Both the position numbers and the translations under genes were made by a program. This document shows, piece by piece, positions 39,587-47,206 of a DNA stretch of 64,000 bases. The stretch comes from CAWGOF01 sp963824225 (GTDB taxonomy: Bacteria > Acidobacteriota > Polarisedimenticolia > Polarisedimenticolales > Polarisedimenticolaceae), in the NCBI GenBank assembly GCA_963824225.1, contig CAWGOF010000003.1, forward strand, positions 310,001 through 374,000, read 5' to 3'. The notes under the pieces were generated by a model. It did no database searches and was not told the DNA's origin. It saw only the letters and a program-made list of their open reading frames with translations. Every line of letters starts with the position of its first letter. Within the stretch, counting starts at the first letter, position 1.

Positions 39587-39614
39587 CTTATCCCACGGCG
39601 TTCGGCCCGGGCAA
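39587..39614 (-). promoter_or_regulatory. Candidate promoter of the receiver gene
   Basis: On the minus strand TTGCCC (39609-39614), 16 nt, GATAAG (39587-39592), about 31 nt before the ATG at 39556. The -35 matches those of mreB and the PpiD-like gene. Confidence 0.35.
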
Positions 39615-39622
39615 GCTCGGGC

Positions 39623-40771
39623 TCAGACGCGCACCGACGGATCGAACAGCCGTCGGTGCTCCTCGATCGCGAATCGATCGGTCATCCCGGCCAGATAGTC
39701 GGCGATCGCGCGCTCGAGCGGCTCGGGTCCGACGCGGCGCAGCGCGTCCTCGGGTAGCAGACGCGGGTTCTCGAGATACCGCTCGTACAGCGCGCGCAGC
39801 ACCCGCCGGGCCTTGTCCATCATCCGCTCGATGCGCGGATGCCGGTACAGCTGCCGGTTCAGGTACAGCTTCAGCTCGCGGTTGCGCAACGCGGCCTCGG
39901 CCGAGAGCCCCACGAGCCCGCGACCGGCTTGGCGCACGTCGGCGGTCGACCGGACATCGGCGGCCTCGATCGCGTGGCGCGTGGTCTCGATCAGGTCCGA
40001 CACGAGCCGGTCGATCATCCGGCGCAGCGCGTCGGCCACGACGACCCGTCCCTGGGCCTGCCCGACACGCGCACGCGCCGCGCCCAGGCACTCGTCGAAC
40101 AGCGGCACGGCCCCGGCCAGGGCCCCGAGATCGAGCAGTCCCGACTCCAGGCCGTCGTCGACGTCGTGATGGTTGTAGGCGATCTCGTCCACGAGATCGA
40201 TCAGCTGGGCCTCGAGCGGCGGCAGCACGTCGGGATCGTACTCCGCGAACTCGGGCGCCGAGCGCACGTCGATCGGCCCCGAGTGCTTGGCGATCCCCTC
40301 GCGCACCTCCCACGACAGGTTCAGCCCGGGGAACTGCGCATACCGCTCCTCGAGCCGCTCGACGATGCGCAGCGTCTGGCGGTTGTGGTCGAACCCGCCC
40401 ACGCCCGCGAGGAGCTCGCGCAGCACCTCCTCCCCGACGTGGCCGAACGGCGTATGTCCCAGATCGTGCGACAGCGCGAGCGAGTCGACGAGGTCCTCGT
40501 TCAGCGACAGGGACCGAGCCATGGTCCGACCGATCTGGCTGACCTCGATGCTGTGCGTCAGCCGGGTGCGGTAGTGATCGCCCTCGTGGTTGACGAACAC
40601 CTGGGTCTTGTACTCGAGCCGCCGGAACGCGCGGGAATGGATGATCCGATCGCGGTCGCGCTGGTATCCGGTACGATACGGGTGCTCGTCCTCGGGAAAC
40701 CGCCGGCCACGCGACTCGCGCCACGCCTGGGCCCACGGCGCGAGCCCGTGCGGGTCGCGCGGGACGCTCAC
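39623..40771 (-). CDS. dGTPase-like HD-domain triphosphohydrolase
   Basis: A 382-residue protein of the deoxyguanosinetriphosphate triphosphohydrolase-like family, which hydrolyses dNTPs to nucleoside and triphosphate. Metal-binding HD elements are present: RTRLTHSIEVSQIGR, then LSHDLGHTPFGHVGE, and the distal Asp in LVDEIAYNHHDVDDG. The N-terminal SRAFRRLEYKTQVF is typical. The GTG at 40771 overlaps the stop of the upstream A-type carrier as GTGA. Confidence 0.92.
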   Translation of the reverse strand: MSVPRDPHGLAPWAQAWRESRGRRFPEDEHPYRTGYQRDRDRIIHSRAFRRLEYKTQVFVNHEGDHYRTRLTHSIEVSQIGRTMARSLSLNEDLVDSLALSHDLGHTPFGHVGEEVLRELLAGVGGFDHNRQTLRIVERLEERYAQFPGLNLSWEVREGIAKHSGPIDVRSAPEFAEYDPDVLPPLEAQLIDLVDEIAYNHHDVDDGLESGLLDLGALAGAVPLFDECLGAARARVGQAQGRVVVADALRRMIDRLVSDLIETTRHAIEAADVRSTADVRQAGRGLVGLSAEAALRNRELKLYLNRQLYRHPRIERMMDKARRVLRALYERYLENPRLLPEDALRRVGPEPLERAIADYLAGMTDRFAIEEHRRLFDPSVRV

Positions 40772-41091
40772 ATCGAGAAGCTCGACCCGCAACCGCAGCT
40801 GCCCGTCGCACGGGGGTTGCCGATCTTGAACCCCGACCCGGCCAGGCTGTCCACGTAGTCGATGCTCAGCACCTCGACGTGCAGGCTCGAGATCGCGTCG
40901 ACGTAGACCTTCAGGCCGTCGAACTCGAGCACCTGGTCCAGGGCCTGCGCCGTGTCCTCCCAGGTCAGCCCGTACTCGAAACCCGAGCATCCGCCACCGC
41001 GCACCGCGACGCGCAGACCGTAGCCGGCCTTGTTCTCGGCCGCGAGCAACGACTTCACCTTCTCCACTGCCTTCGGGGTCATCTGCAGCAT
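40768..41091 (-). CDS. A-type iron-sulfur carrier protein (IscA/ErpA/HesB family)
   Basis: A 107-residue protein that transfers Fe-S clusters to apoproteins. The three conserved cysteines are in GGGCSGFEYG and GSCGCGSSF, and the start LQMTPKAVEKVKSLL is usual. A GGAGGAAG lies 8 nt before the ATG. It is the first gene of a pair with the dGTPase-like gene. ErpA and IscA cannot be separated by sequence alone. Confidence 0.93.
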   Translation of the reverse strand: MLQMTPKAVEKVKSLLAAENKAGYGLRVAVRGGGCSGFEYGLTWEDTAQALDQVLEFDGLKVYVDAISSLHVEVLSIDYVDSLAGSGFKIGNPRATGSCGCGSSFSM

Positions 41092-41123
41092 CGGTCTCTT
41101 CCTCCACGCGAAAACACCAGAGA

Positions 41124-41152
41124 AATGTAGGAGACCCGTCGCGGCCTGTCAA
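41124..41152 (-). promoter_or_regulatory. Sigma70 promoter of the Fe-S carrier gene
   Basis: On the minus strand a perfect TTGACA (41147-41152), 17 nt, TACATT (41124-41129). The leader would be about 27 nt. It is back to back with the promoter of the small plus-strand gene. Confidence 0.6.
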
Positions 41153-41161
41153 CGCACGGCG

Positions 41162-41189
41162 TTGCGTGCGGTGCGGGCGCTCCGATACT
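41162..41189 (+). promoter_or_regulatory. Candidate promoter of the 59-aa protein gene
   Basis: TTGCGT (41162-41167), 16 nt, GATACT (41184-41189), about 20 nt before the GTG at 41210. Confidence 0.35.
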
Positions 41190-41209
41190 CTGTCGGGCGG
41201 AGGGCGATC

Positions 41210-41389
41210 GTGGACTCGAGCACCGCACCGCGCCGGCTGGAGCTGCACGTGACCCTGCCGTACAAGGCGCAGCCGGCGGAGCACCCCGGCATCCGACGGT
41301 ATCTCGATCAGGGCTATCGGATCGAGGTGCTCCAGCGGCTGACCGACCGCGAGGCGATCGTCGTGCTCGCTCGCACCGACGCCGGCTGA
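41210..41389 (+). CDS. Small conserved-looking protein, 59 aa
   Basis: A short cytoplasmic protein (RRLELHVTLPYKAQPAEHPG, then DQGYRIEVLQRLTDREAIVVL) with an alternating beta/alpha/beta pattern and no signal peptide. The GTG at 41210 has GGAGGG five nt upstream and a plausible promoter. The stop is 1 nt from the kbl stop on the other strand. The longer frame upstream crosses the promoter and the Fe-S carrier gene. No family recognised. Confidence 0.65.
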   Translation: MDSSTAPRRLELHVTLPYKAQPAEHPGIRRYLDQGYRIEVLQRLTDREAIVVLARTDAG

Positions 41390-41390
41390 A

Positions 41391-42581
41391 TCAGACGAGC
41401 CCGAGCTTCCGCCCGGCCCGCGTGAACGCGTCGAGCGCCTGGTCCAGGTGCTCTCGGGTGTGCGCCGCCGAGACCTGGCACCGCACGCGCGCATGTCCCT
41501 GCGGCACGACGGGGAAGCCGAATCCGGTCACGAACACGCCCTCGTCGAGCAGCTGCTCGCTCATGCGGATCGCGAGCGCCGTCTCCCCGAGGATCACGGG
41601 AACGATCGGAGTTTCCCCCGCAAGCGGCCGGAAGCCGCGCTCGGCCAGCTGGCCGCGGAAGTAGCGCCGCGTTCTCGCGCAGCCGGGACACGAGCTCCGG
41701 ATGCGCCTCGACCGCGCGCACCGCGGCGAGCGCGCTCGCCGCGACGGTCGGCGGGAGCGCGTTCGAGAACAGCTGCGGTCGCGAGCGCTGCACCAGGTAG
41801 TCGACGAGGTCCGGGTGACCGGCGGTGAACCCGCCCGCCGCTCCGCCGAGCGCCTTGCCCAGCGTCGACGTGATCACGTCCACCTGCCCCACGAGACCGA
41901 AGTGCTCCGCCGTGCCGCGGCCCGGTCTCGCCGAGGACTCCCGTCGCGTGCGAGTCGTCGATCGCGACGACGGCATCGTAGCGTCGAGCCAGGTCGATGA
42001 TCTCGGGGAGCCGGGCGATGTCGCCCTCCATGCTGAACACGCCGTCCGATGATCACGAACCGCGTTCGTGCGGAACGCGACTCCTGCAGGATGCGCTCGA
42101 GCTCGCCCATGTCCGAGTGCGCGTACACGCGGCGCGTGGCCTTGCACAGCCGCACGCTGTCGATGATGCTCGCGTGGTTCAACGCGTCGCTGATCACGAC
42201 GTCCTCGTCGTCGAGCACCGTCGGCATGAGCCCTTCGTTCGCGTTCCAGCACGAGACGTAGCTCAGCGCGGCCGGCGTGCCGACGAACGTGGCCAGCGCC
42301 TCCTCGAGCTCGCGATGCACGGTGAACGTCCCGCAGATGAACCGCACCGACCCGGTACCCGCGCCGAAGCGGTCGAGCGCGGCCCGGCCGGCCTCGACGA
42401 CCTCCGGGCGATTGCACAGGCCGAGATAGTTGTTCGACGACAGCACGACCACGTCGCCGCGACCCTCCATGCGCACCACCGCGGCCTGCGGGCTGTCGAT
42501 GTGGTTGAGCCGCTTGTACACGCCGTCGCGGCGGAATCCGAGGATCGCTTCGTGCAGCCGCTCGTGGAACGCCTGGCTCAT
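41391..42581 (-). CDS. kbl: 2-amino-3-ketobutyrate CoA ligase / glycine C-acetyltransferase (frame broken three times)
   Basis: A PLP enzyme of about 396 residues that cleaves 2-amino-3-ketobutyrate with CoA to glycine and acetyl-CoA in threonine breakdown; the family also includes other alpha-oxoamine synthases. Blocks: SNNYLGLCNRP, GTGSVRFICGT, SDALNHASIIDS, TDGVFSMEGD, AIDDSHATGVLGE and the PLP-Lys in TSTLGKALGG. Breaks near 42050, 41930 and 41665 can each be repaired by removing one base, which joins these blocks. The threonine dehydrogenase partner (tdh) is absent from the window. Confidence 0.9.
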
Positions 42582-42618
42582 CCTGGCCCTCGCGTGCGCT
42601 CGGCGGCGCCTGGGGAAT

Positions 42619-42648
42619 ACGGTAGCCGGTCGAGGCCGCGCTTTCCAA
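42619..42648 (-). promoter_or_regulatory. Candidate kbl promoter
   Basis: On the minus strand TTGGAA (42643-42648), 18 nt, TACCGT (42619-42624), about 37 nt before the kbl ATG. Its -35 overlaps the -35 proposed for the divergent DUF3467 gene. Confidence 0.33.
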
Positions 42649-42670
42649 GGCGGCGGCCCGCAGCCATACT
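42642..42670 (+). promoter_or_regulatory. Candidate promoter of the DUF3467 gene
   Basis: TTTCCA (42642-42647), 17 nt, CATACT (42665-42670). The ATG at 42714 follows with a GAGGAG ribosome binding site. Confidence 0.3.
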
Positions 42671-42713
42671 ACGCCCGCGAGGGCCGCGCCGATCGGCGCA
42701 GAACGAGGAGTCC

Positions 42714-42989
42714 ATGGCGACGCACAAGATCCCGATCAAGTTCCCCGAGCGGGTGCTGCCCGGCGTGTACGCGAACCAGATGGTCGTGAGCCACACTCGG
42801 GAGGAGTTCCTGATCGATTTCCTGAACGTGTTCCCGCCCGAGGGCGTGGTGAACGCGCGGGTGATCGTCAGCCCCGGACACCTGAAGCGCATGATTCGCG
42901 CACTGACCGACAACCTCGGACGCTACGAGACCAAGTTCGGTCCGATCCTCGAGGCCAGCGCACCCGATCCCGAGGCGCAGACGAACTAG
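42714..42989 (+). CDS. DUF3467 family protein
   Basis: A 91-residue protein with the family pattern YANQMVVSHTREEFLIDFLN and RVIVSPGHLKRMIRALTDN. DUF3467 proteins are widespread small cytoplasmic proteins of unknown function. GAGGAG precedes the ATG at a short spacing. The stop overlaps that of moaB/mogA in a shared CTAG. Confidence 0.88.
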   Translation: MATHKIPIKFPERVLPGVYANQMVVSHTREEFLIDFLNVFPPEGVVNARVIVSPGHLKRMIRALTDNLGRYETKFGPILEASAPDPEAQTN

Positions 42990-43507
42990 TCCCGCCGAGC
43001 GAGCTCGGACAGCAGGTGCGGCAGCTCGGGGACGATGAGCTCGTCGAGCGCGAGCACGACCGCCGCGGGCGCTCCGGGAACGGCGAACACGACCTTGCCA
43101 CAGGCGATCCCGCCGACGGCTCGGCTGAGCATCGCCGCGCTGCCCACCGTCCGGTACGACAGGGCCCGGAACAGCTCGCCGAAGCCGTCGAGACGCTGGT
43201 CGAGCAGCCCGGCCACCGCCTCGTACGTCCGGTCGCGGGCCGCGATCCCGGTGCCGCCGGTGACGATCACACCGTCGCAATCGGCGCGCGCGATCCACGC
43301 GCGGAGCTGCTCGCGGACGAGGTCGGGCTCATCCCGCAGGATGCGCTGCTCGACGACCCGATGGTGCGCACGCTCCAGGCGCTCGCGGACCGTCCGTCCG
43401 CCCTCGTCCGTCTCGGGCGTGCGCGTGTCGCTGACGGTCAGGACGGCGAACCCGCCGGTCCGCGCGCTTCCGGCATGGGCGTGGGGCCCGCGGGCCCGAC
43501 CGCTCAC
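42986..43507 (-). CDS. MoaB/MogA-family molybdopterin biosynthesis protein
   Basis: A 173-residue protein of the molybdopterin adenylyltransferase fold. Motifs: FAVLTVSDTRTPETDEGG, VIVTGGTGIAARDRT and MLSRAVGGIACGKVVFAVPG. The GTG at 43507 overlaps the pepA stop as GTGA, so it is coupled to pepA. No other molybdenum cofactor genes are present here. MoaB and MogA cannot be separated with confidence. Confidence 0.9.
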   Translation of the reverse strand: MSGRARGPHAHAGSARTGGFAVLTVSDTRTPETDEGGRTVRERLERAHHRVVEQRILRDEPDLVREQLRAWIARADCDGVIVTGGTGIAARDRTYEAVAGLLDQRLDGFGELFRALSYRTVGSAAMLSRAVGGIACGKVVFAVPGAPAAVVLALDELIVPELPHLLSELARRD

Positions 43508-44982
43508 AGCGACTCGAGCCAGCGCACGAGCGTGGCGGTGCCCGCGCCCGTGCCACCCTCCCGCGTCTCGGGGCGCTCGTGCTCGGCGAACGCCGGGCCC
43601 GCGATGTCGAGGTGCAGCCACGGCACGTCGCGCGGCACGAACTCGCCGAGGAACAGCGCCGCGGTGATCGCTCCGCCCCAGCGCTCGCCCATGCTCCGCA
43701 GGTCCGCCGGCCCCTTCTGCAGCGCGCGCAGGTACTCGTCGTACAGCGGCAAGCGCCACAGCTTCTCCCCGGCTCGCGCTCCCGCGTCGAGGATCGCCGA
43801 GGCCAGCGCATCGTCGCGGGTGAACACCCCGGCCGCGTCGGTTCCCAGCGCCACGACGCACGCGCCGGTGAGCGTGGCGACGTCGACGATCGACGACGGA
43901 GCCAGGCGGTCCGCCGCATACGCCAGGAGGTCGCACAGCACGAGGCGACCCTCGGCGTCGGTGTTCATGACCTCGATCGTCTTGCCCGAGTACGAATCGA
44001 GGATGTCGCCGGGCTTGTAGGCGTCCCCGCCTCCCATGTTCTCGACGAGCCCCAGCAGGCCGTGAACCTCGGCCCGGCAGCCGACGCGCGACAGCGTGGA
44101 CATCGCGGACAGGACCGCCGCAGCCCCGGCCATGTCCATCTTCATCGTGAGCATCGAGTCCGAGGGCTTGAGATTCAGCCCCCCGCTGTCGAACGTCACG
44201 CCCTTGCCCACGAGGACGACGCGCGCGCGCGGCTTGCCGCGCGGGCGGTAGCGCAGGTGCACGACGCGGGCCGGACGATCGGAGCCCCGAGCCACGGCGA
44301 GCAACGCGTGGAACCGCATGCGCCGGAGCTCGGGCGCACCGTACACGCGACACGCGAGGCCGCTCGCCCGCGCGGTCCGGACGGCGCTCTTGGCCAGCGC
44401 GTCGGGACTCTTGCGCGACGGGCCCTCGTTCACCAGGTCGCGCGCGGCACACACGGCGCGCGCCGCGACCTCGCCGAGCCGCGCCGCACGCAGGACCGCC
44501 GGCCCCGTCGAGTCGACCAAGATCTCGAGCGAGCGCAGGCGGACCAGGCGTCGCGAATCGTCGCTCAGGTGGCGCTCGAAATGGTACGCGCCGAGAAGCG
44601 CGCCCTCGACCGCGGCACGGACGTCGTCCGATGCGTCGCCGACGTCGACGGGCCGCGGCAGGCGGAGCGTCAGGCTCTCCGCGCTCAGCCGCGCCGCGGC
44701 GCGAGCCGCGCGCGCGCTCCCAGCGCGCAGGGCCTCGGCCTCGTCTCGCTCGCGGCCCAGTCCCACGACGAGAAGGCGTCGCGGTGCGCTGCCTTCCACG
44801 TTCCAGCTGATCAGATCGCTGGACACGCCATGGAACCGCGCCGCGTGCATCTCGCGTGCGAGCGCACGACGCAGCTCGCGGTCCTCGACACCGCGCGGCT
44901 CGCGGTCGCCCTCGTAGGCAAAGCACGCCGCGACGTCGGCCCGCGCGCGGCCGAGGTCGGCATGAACCACACGGATCTCCAT
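43504..44982 (-). CDS. pepA: Leucyl aminopeptidase (M17)
   Basis: A 492-residue cytoplasmic metallo-exopeptidase. The metal and active-site blocks are intact: VGKGVTFDSGGLNLK near 255-270, KMDMAGAAAVL, and NTDAEGRLVL near 340. The N-terminal macro-like domain is divergent, as usual. GGAG lies 8 nt before the ATG at 44982. It is translationally coupled to the moaB/mogA-like gene. Confidence 0.95.
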   Translation of the reverse strand: MEIRVVHADLGRARADVAACFAYEGDREPRGVEDRELRRALAREMHAARFHGVSSDLISWNVEGSAPRRLLVVGLGRERDEAEALRAGSARAARAAARLSAESLTLRLPRPVDVGDASDDVRAAVEGALLGAYHFERHLSDDSRRLVRLRSLEILVDSTGPAVLRAARLGEVAARAVCAARDLVNEGPSRKSPDALAKSAVRTARASGLACRVYGAPELRRMRFHALLAVARGSDRPARVVHLRYRPRGKPRARVVLVGKGVTFDSGGLNLKPSDSMLTMKMDMAGAAAVLSAMSTLSRVGCRAEVHGLLGLVENMGGGDAYKPGDILDSYSGKTIEVMNTDAEGRLVLCDLLAYAADRLAPSSIVDVATLTGACVVALGTDAAGVFTRDDALASAILDAGARAGEKLWRLPLYDEYLRALQKGPADLRSMGERWGGAITAALFLGEFVPRDVPWLHLDIAGPAFAEHERPETREGGTGAGTATLVRWLESL

Positions 44983-45012
44983 GGGGGGTCTCCGACGATC
45001 GTGAGGCGCCGT

Positions 45013-45042
45013 ACTCTATCGGACGGCGGCGTCGTCGGTCAA
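45013..45042 (-). promoter_or_regulatory. Sigma70 promoter of pepA inside the end of the kinase-like gene
   Basis: On the minus strand TTGACC (45037-45042), 18 nt, TAGAGT (45013-45018). The first three bases of the -10 are the TAG stop codon of the upstream gene. The leader to pepA would be about 24 nt. Confidence 0.5.
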
Positions 45043-45558
45043 CGCGGCGAGAACGGCGGTGAGCTCGCGCGATAGCGCCGCGCGATCCCCGGCGTTGCTC
45101 ACGATCCGGTCGGCGAGCGCGAACGTCAGCGCGAGCTGCTGGGACGCCGGATCGGCCGCGTTCTCGTCCTCTTCCCGTCGCCGGAACTCCTCGAGCGTCG
45201 TCGGGTCACCCGGTCGCGCGCGGTCGAGCGCGCGGTCGAACCGCAGACTTTCCGGGGCCCAGATGCCGAGCAGCACGAACCGCGGAAGGGTTCGCAGGAC
45301 CTGCACCTCGGCCGGGTTGCGGATCGAGTCCACGACGTCACGATGGCCGATCGACGCCAGCGTCCGCAAGGCCAGGACGCCCGGTCCCTCGCGGCGCCGC
45401 ATGTCGTTCCCGACGCGGATGAGGTCTTCACGGGAGGTGGAGAGGCCGAGCGCGCGGGCCTCCTGACGCACCGCGTCGGACAGGGAGTGAATGCGAAACC
45501 CGCGCGCCGCGAGCCAGCCCGCGACCTCACCTTTGCCTGAGGCGTTCGCGCCGGTCAA
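45016..45558 (-). CDS. UPF0200 / dephospho-CoA-kinase-like P-loop protein
   Basis: A 180-residue nucleotide-kinase-fold protein with the P-loop TGANASGKGEVA, then IHSLSDAVRQEARALG, VGNDMRRREGPGVLA, VVDSIRNPAEVQVL and RARPGDPTTLEEFRRRE, the pattern of the UPF0200 family best known from archaea. The only near start is a TTG at 45558, placed right at the P-loop. The upstream codons (PLVLGLTGANASGKG) complete the expected first beta strand, so translation may begin earlier from a non-standard codon such as the in-frame CTG overlapping the preceding gene. Substrate unknown. Confidence 0.75.
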   Translation of the reverse strand: MTGANASGKGEVAGWLAARGFRIHSLSDAVRQEARALGLSTSREDLIRVGNDMRRREGPGVLALRTLASIGHRDVVDSIRNPAEVQVLRTLPRFVLLGIWAPESLRFDRALDRARPGDPTTLEEFRRREEDENAADPASQQLALTFALADRIVSNAGDRAALSRELTAVLAALTDDAAVR

Positions 45559-45601
45559 TCCGAGGACGAGAGGCCGGGGCGATCCGGCCGGGGGACGTAG
45601 A

Positions 45602-46306
45602 TCAGTCGCCAGGATTGGAGTCCCGGTTCGCAGGTTCGGGCTCGGAATCTCGCTTCGAGCCTCCCCCGTCGGTCGGGTTGGGAAGCGTCGGGTCGGGGCT
45701 CGGTGCGGGCGACGGCTGGAGCTCGGGCGGCGGCGGGTAGGTCGAGGTCCCCTTGAACCTAGGGCTGATGCCGACCGTCTGGGCCCGCGTCGCCGGCTTC
45801 GGTCCGCCCTGGATCACGAACTTGTTCCCCAGCCGGCTCGTCCCGCGATACGCGTCCGAGCTGGGGAGGCCGAGCACCTCGCGGCGCCCGGTCGAGACCG
45901 CGCTGCGGGGGTCGCCCGGGTCTTCGACGTAGCCTGCGATCCCCATGCGCGGATCGACCTGGATGTGGGGGCTGCTCTCGACCGGCTGTCGCTCGCGCGA
46001 GACGCGGTTGACCTCCAAGCCTCGCGCCGTGTAGTCCGCCGCAGCCGCGCCCTGGGCCGGCGAATGAATGACGTTCGAATGGCTGGGCTTGAGCTGGATC
46101 CCCTGGGCCCCTTCGATCCGGTCGACGAGGGTCATCGGGAACGCGATGAACGAGTCTCCGCCGAGGTCGAGGTGGATCATGTCCCCCTTGACCTCGTGAC
46201 CCCGGACCGCCATGGCCGACCCGCTCGTCAAATAGACGATCTCCTCGGAGAAAGCGGGAGCGGACGCGAGAGTGACAAGGACCGCCAGCAGCGGAGCGCT
46301 TCGCAT
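45602..46306 (-). CDS. Exported protein of unknown function with proline-rich tail
   Basis: A 234-residue protein with a clear signal peptide (SAPLLAVLVTLASAPAFS, cleavage near residue 21). The start of the mature part (EEIVYLTSGSAMAVRGHEV, then DGDSFIAFP-like LGGDSFIAFPMTLVDRIEG) resembles small beta-sheet domains that precede FecR/Sm-like folds. The C-terminal 40 residues are rich in Pro, Ser and Asp. The ATG at 46306 has no Shine-Dalgarno and lies 7 nt after a TACACT box. I recognise no family. Confidence 0.75.
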   Translation of the reverse strand: MRSAPLLAVLVTLASAPAFSEEIVYLTSGSAMAVRGHEVKGDMIHLDLGGDSFIAFPMTLVDRIEGAQGIQLKPSHSNVIHSPAQGAAAADYTARGLEVNRVSRERQPVESSPHIQVDPRMGIAGYVEDPGDPRSAVSTGRREVLGLPSSDAYRGTSRLGNKFVIQGGPKPATRAQTVGISPRFKGTSTYPPPPELQPSPAPSPDPTLPNPTDGGGSKRDSEPEPANRDSNPGD

Positions 46307-46313
46307 GGACCGA

Positions 46314-46342
46314 AGTGTACCCCAATGAGGGTCGCGCGACAA
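46314..46342 (-). promoter_or_regulatory. Promoter placing the exported protein gene on a leaderless mRNA
   Basis: On the minus strand TTGTCG (46337-46342), 17 nt, TACACT (46314-46319). Seven nt separate the -10 from the ATG at 46306, so transcription should begin at or next to the start codon. Confidence 0.42.
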
Positions 46343-46362
46343 CGAAAACGAGGGCCGCTCCG

Positions 46363-46391
46363 TTGCGTCCCCCCCGCAGGCCCCGTACCAT
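46363..46391 (+). promoter_or_regulatory. Promoter placing the DsbD-alpha-like gene on a leaderless mRNA
   Basis: TTGCGT (46363-46368), 17 nt, TACCAT (46386-46391). Seven nt separate the -10 from the ATG at 46399. It diverges from the promoter at 46314-46342. Confidence 0.42.
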
Positions 46392-46398
46392 GCGGGGC

Positions 46399-46860
46399 AT
46401 GCCAAGCTGGGCTTTCGCCGCACTCGCGCTCCTCGCACTCGGCGCAGCGCCGCACGACGCCCGGCCGCCCGCGGAACCGGCCAAGATCCGGATCTCGGTC
46501 GCACCGACGGCCCTGGCGCCGGGTGGACGGGCGGACGTGACGCTCGCCCTGGCCGCATCGCCGGGCATCAAGGTGAATCGATACCCGCGGATCAAGCTGT
46601 CGGTGGCGCCGCTCGCCGGTGTCGTCAGGGGTGGCGATGCGAGCGTCGGAAACGACGCGCCACCTCCCGTGGCCGACGCGGCGGGGAACTACTTCGGCGA
46701 CCCGATCGATCCGGTGCGCCTCGCTCTCGACGTCGAACCGCACGCCTCGCCCGGCCGGCACGAGCTGGCCGCGACCGTCACCTATTTCTACTGCGTCACG
46801 GAGAGCGGGTTCTGCGCGCCGTCGCGCACGAACGTCAAGGTTCCGATCGAGGTTCGTTGA
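46399..46860 (+). CDS. Exported DsbD-alpha-like beta-sandwich protein
   Basis: A 153-residue exported protein. The signal peptide (PSWAFAALALLALGAAPH) is followed by an Ig-like beta-sandwich (RISVAPTALAPGGRADVTL) and two Cys residues in YFYCVTESGFCAPSR, which resembles the Cys-bearing loop of the N-terminal DsbD domain. No transmembrane or thioredoxin part is present, so it would be a free periplasmic domain. ATG 46390 is an alternative start nine bases upstream, but it lies within the proposed -10. The end overlaps convergent DUF2007 by 26 nt. Confidence 0.75.
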   Translation: MPSWAFAALALLALGAAPHDARPPAEPAKIRISVAPTALAPGGRADVTLALAASPGIKVNRYPRIKLSVAPLAGVVRGGDASVGNDAPPPVADAAGNYFGDPIDPVRLALDVEPHASPGRHELAATVTYFYCVTESGFCAPSRTNVKVPIEVR

Positions 46861-47167
46861 TCTCGGCCTTCCCCCCGTCGAACAGCTCGAGCCCGTTTCG
46901 CAGGTGGTCTGCGAGCAGGCGTCCTGCCTCCTCGGCTCGGGCCTCGGGCACGAGGATCCGGATCTCCCCCAGGCCGTCGACGCTCAGCGGGAACACGGCG
47001 TGCGGGACGTCCGACACCACCTGGCACGGGATGCCATAGCTCTCGAGCAGCTGCCGCACGAGAAGCGCCTCGCCGTCGCTCCACGTGCGAACGAGGACGC
47101 TCGCGCCCCCGGAGCTCCCGGCAGCTTCGTCGGCGGCTGCCTTGCTCCGGCGCTCGGCGTCGTCCAT
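46835..47167 (-). CDS. DUF2007-type signal transducing protein
   Basis: A 110-residue cytoplasmic protein with VLVRTWSDGEALLVRQLLES and GIPCQVVSDVPHAVFPLS, ending in EIRILVPEARAEEAGRLLADH, the DUF2007 pattern (PII-like ferredoxin fold, function unknown). The start at 47167 has a close GGAG. The 3' end overlaps the DsbD-alpha-like gene on the other strand. Confidence 0.83.
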   Translation of the reverse strand: MDDAERRSKAAADEAAGSSGGASVLVRTWSDGEALLVRQLLESYGIPCQVVSDVPHAVFPLSVDGLGEIRILVPEARAEEAGRLLADHLRNGLELFDGGKAEINEPRSEP

Positions 47168-47177
47168 GGCTCCAAGG

Positions 47178-47206
47178 ATTCTACGGCCGCCCCAGGAACC
47201 GGTCGA
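47178..47206 (-). promoter_or_regulatory. Candidate DUF2007 promoter overlapping the PilZ gene stop
   Basis: On the minus strand TCGACC (47201-47206), 17 nt, TAGAAT (47178-47183). The first three bases of the -10 are the TAG stop codon of the receiver-PilZ gene. Ten nt separate the -10 from the DUF2007 ATG. Confidence 0.4.
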
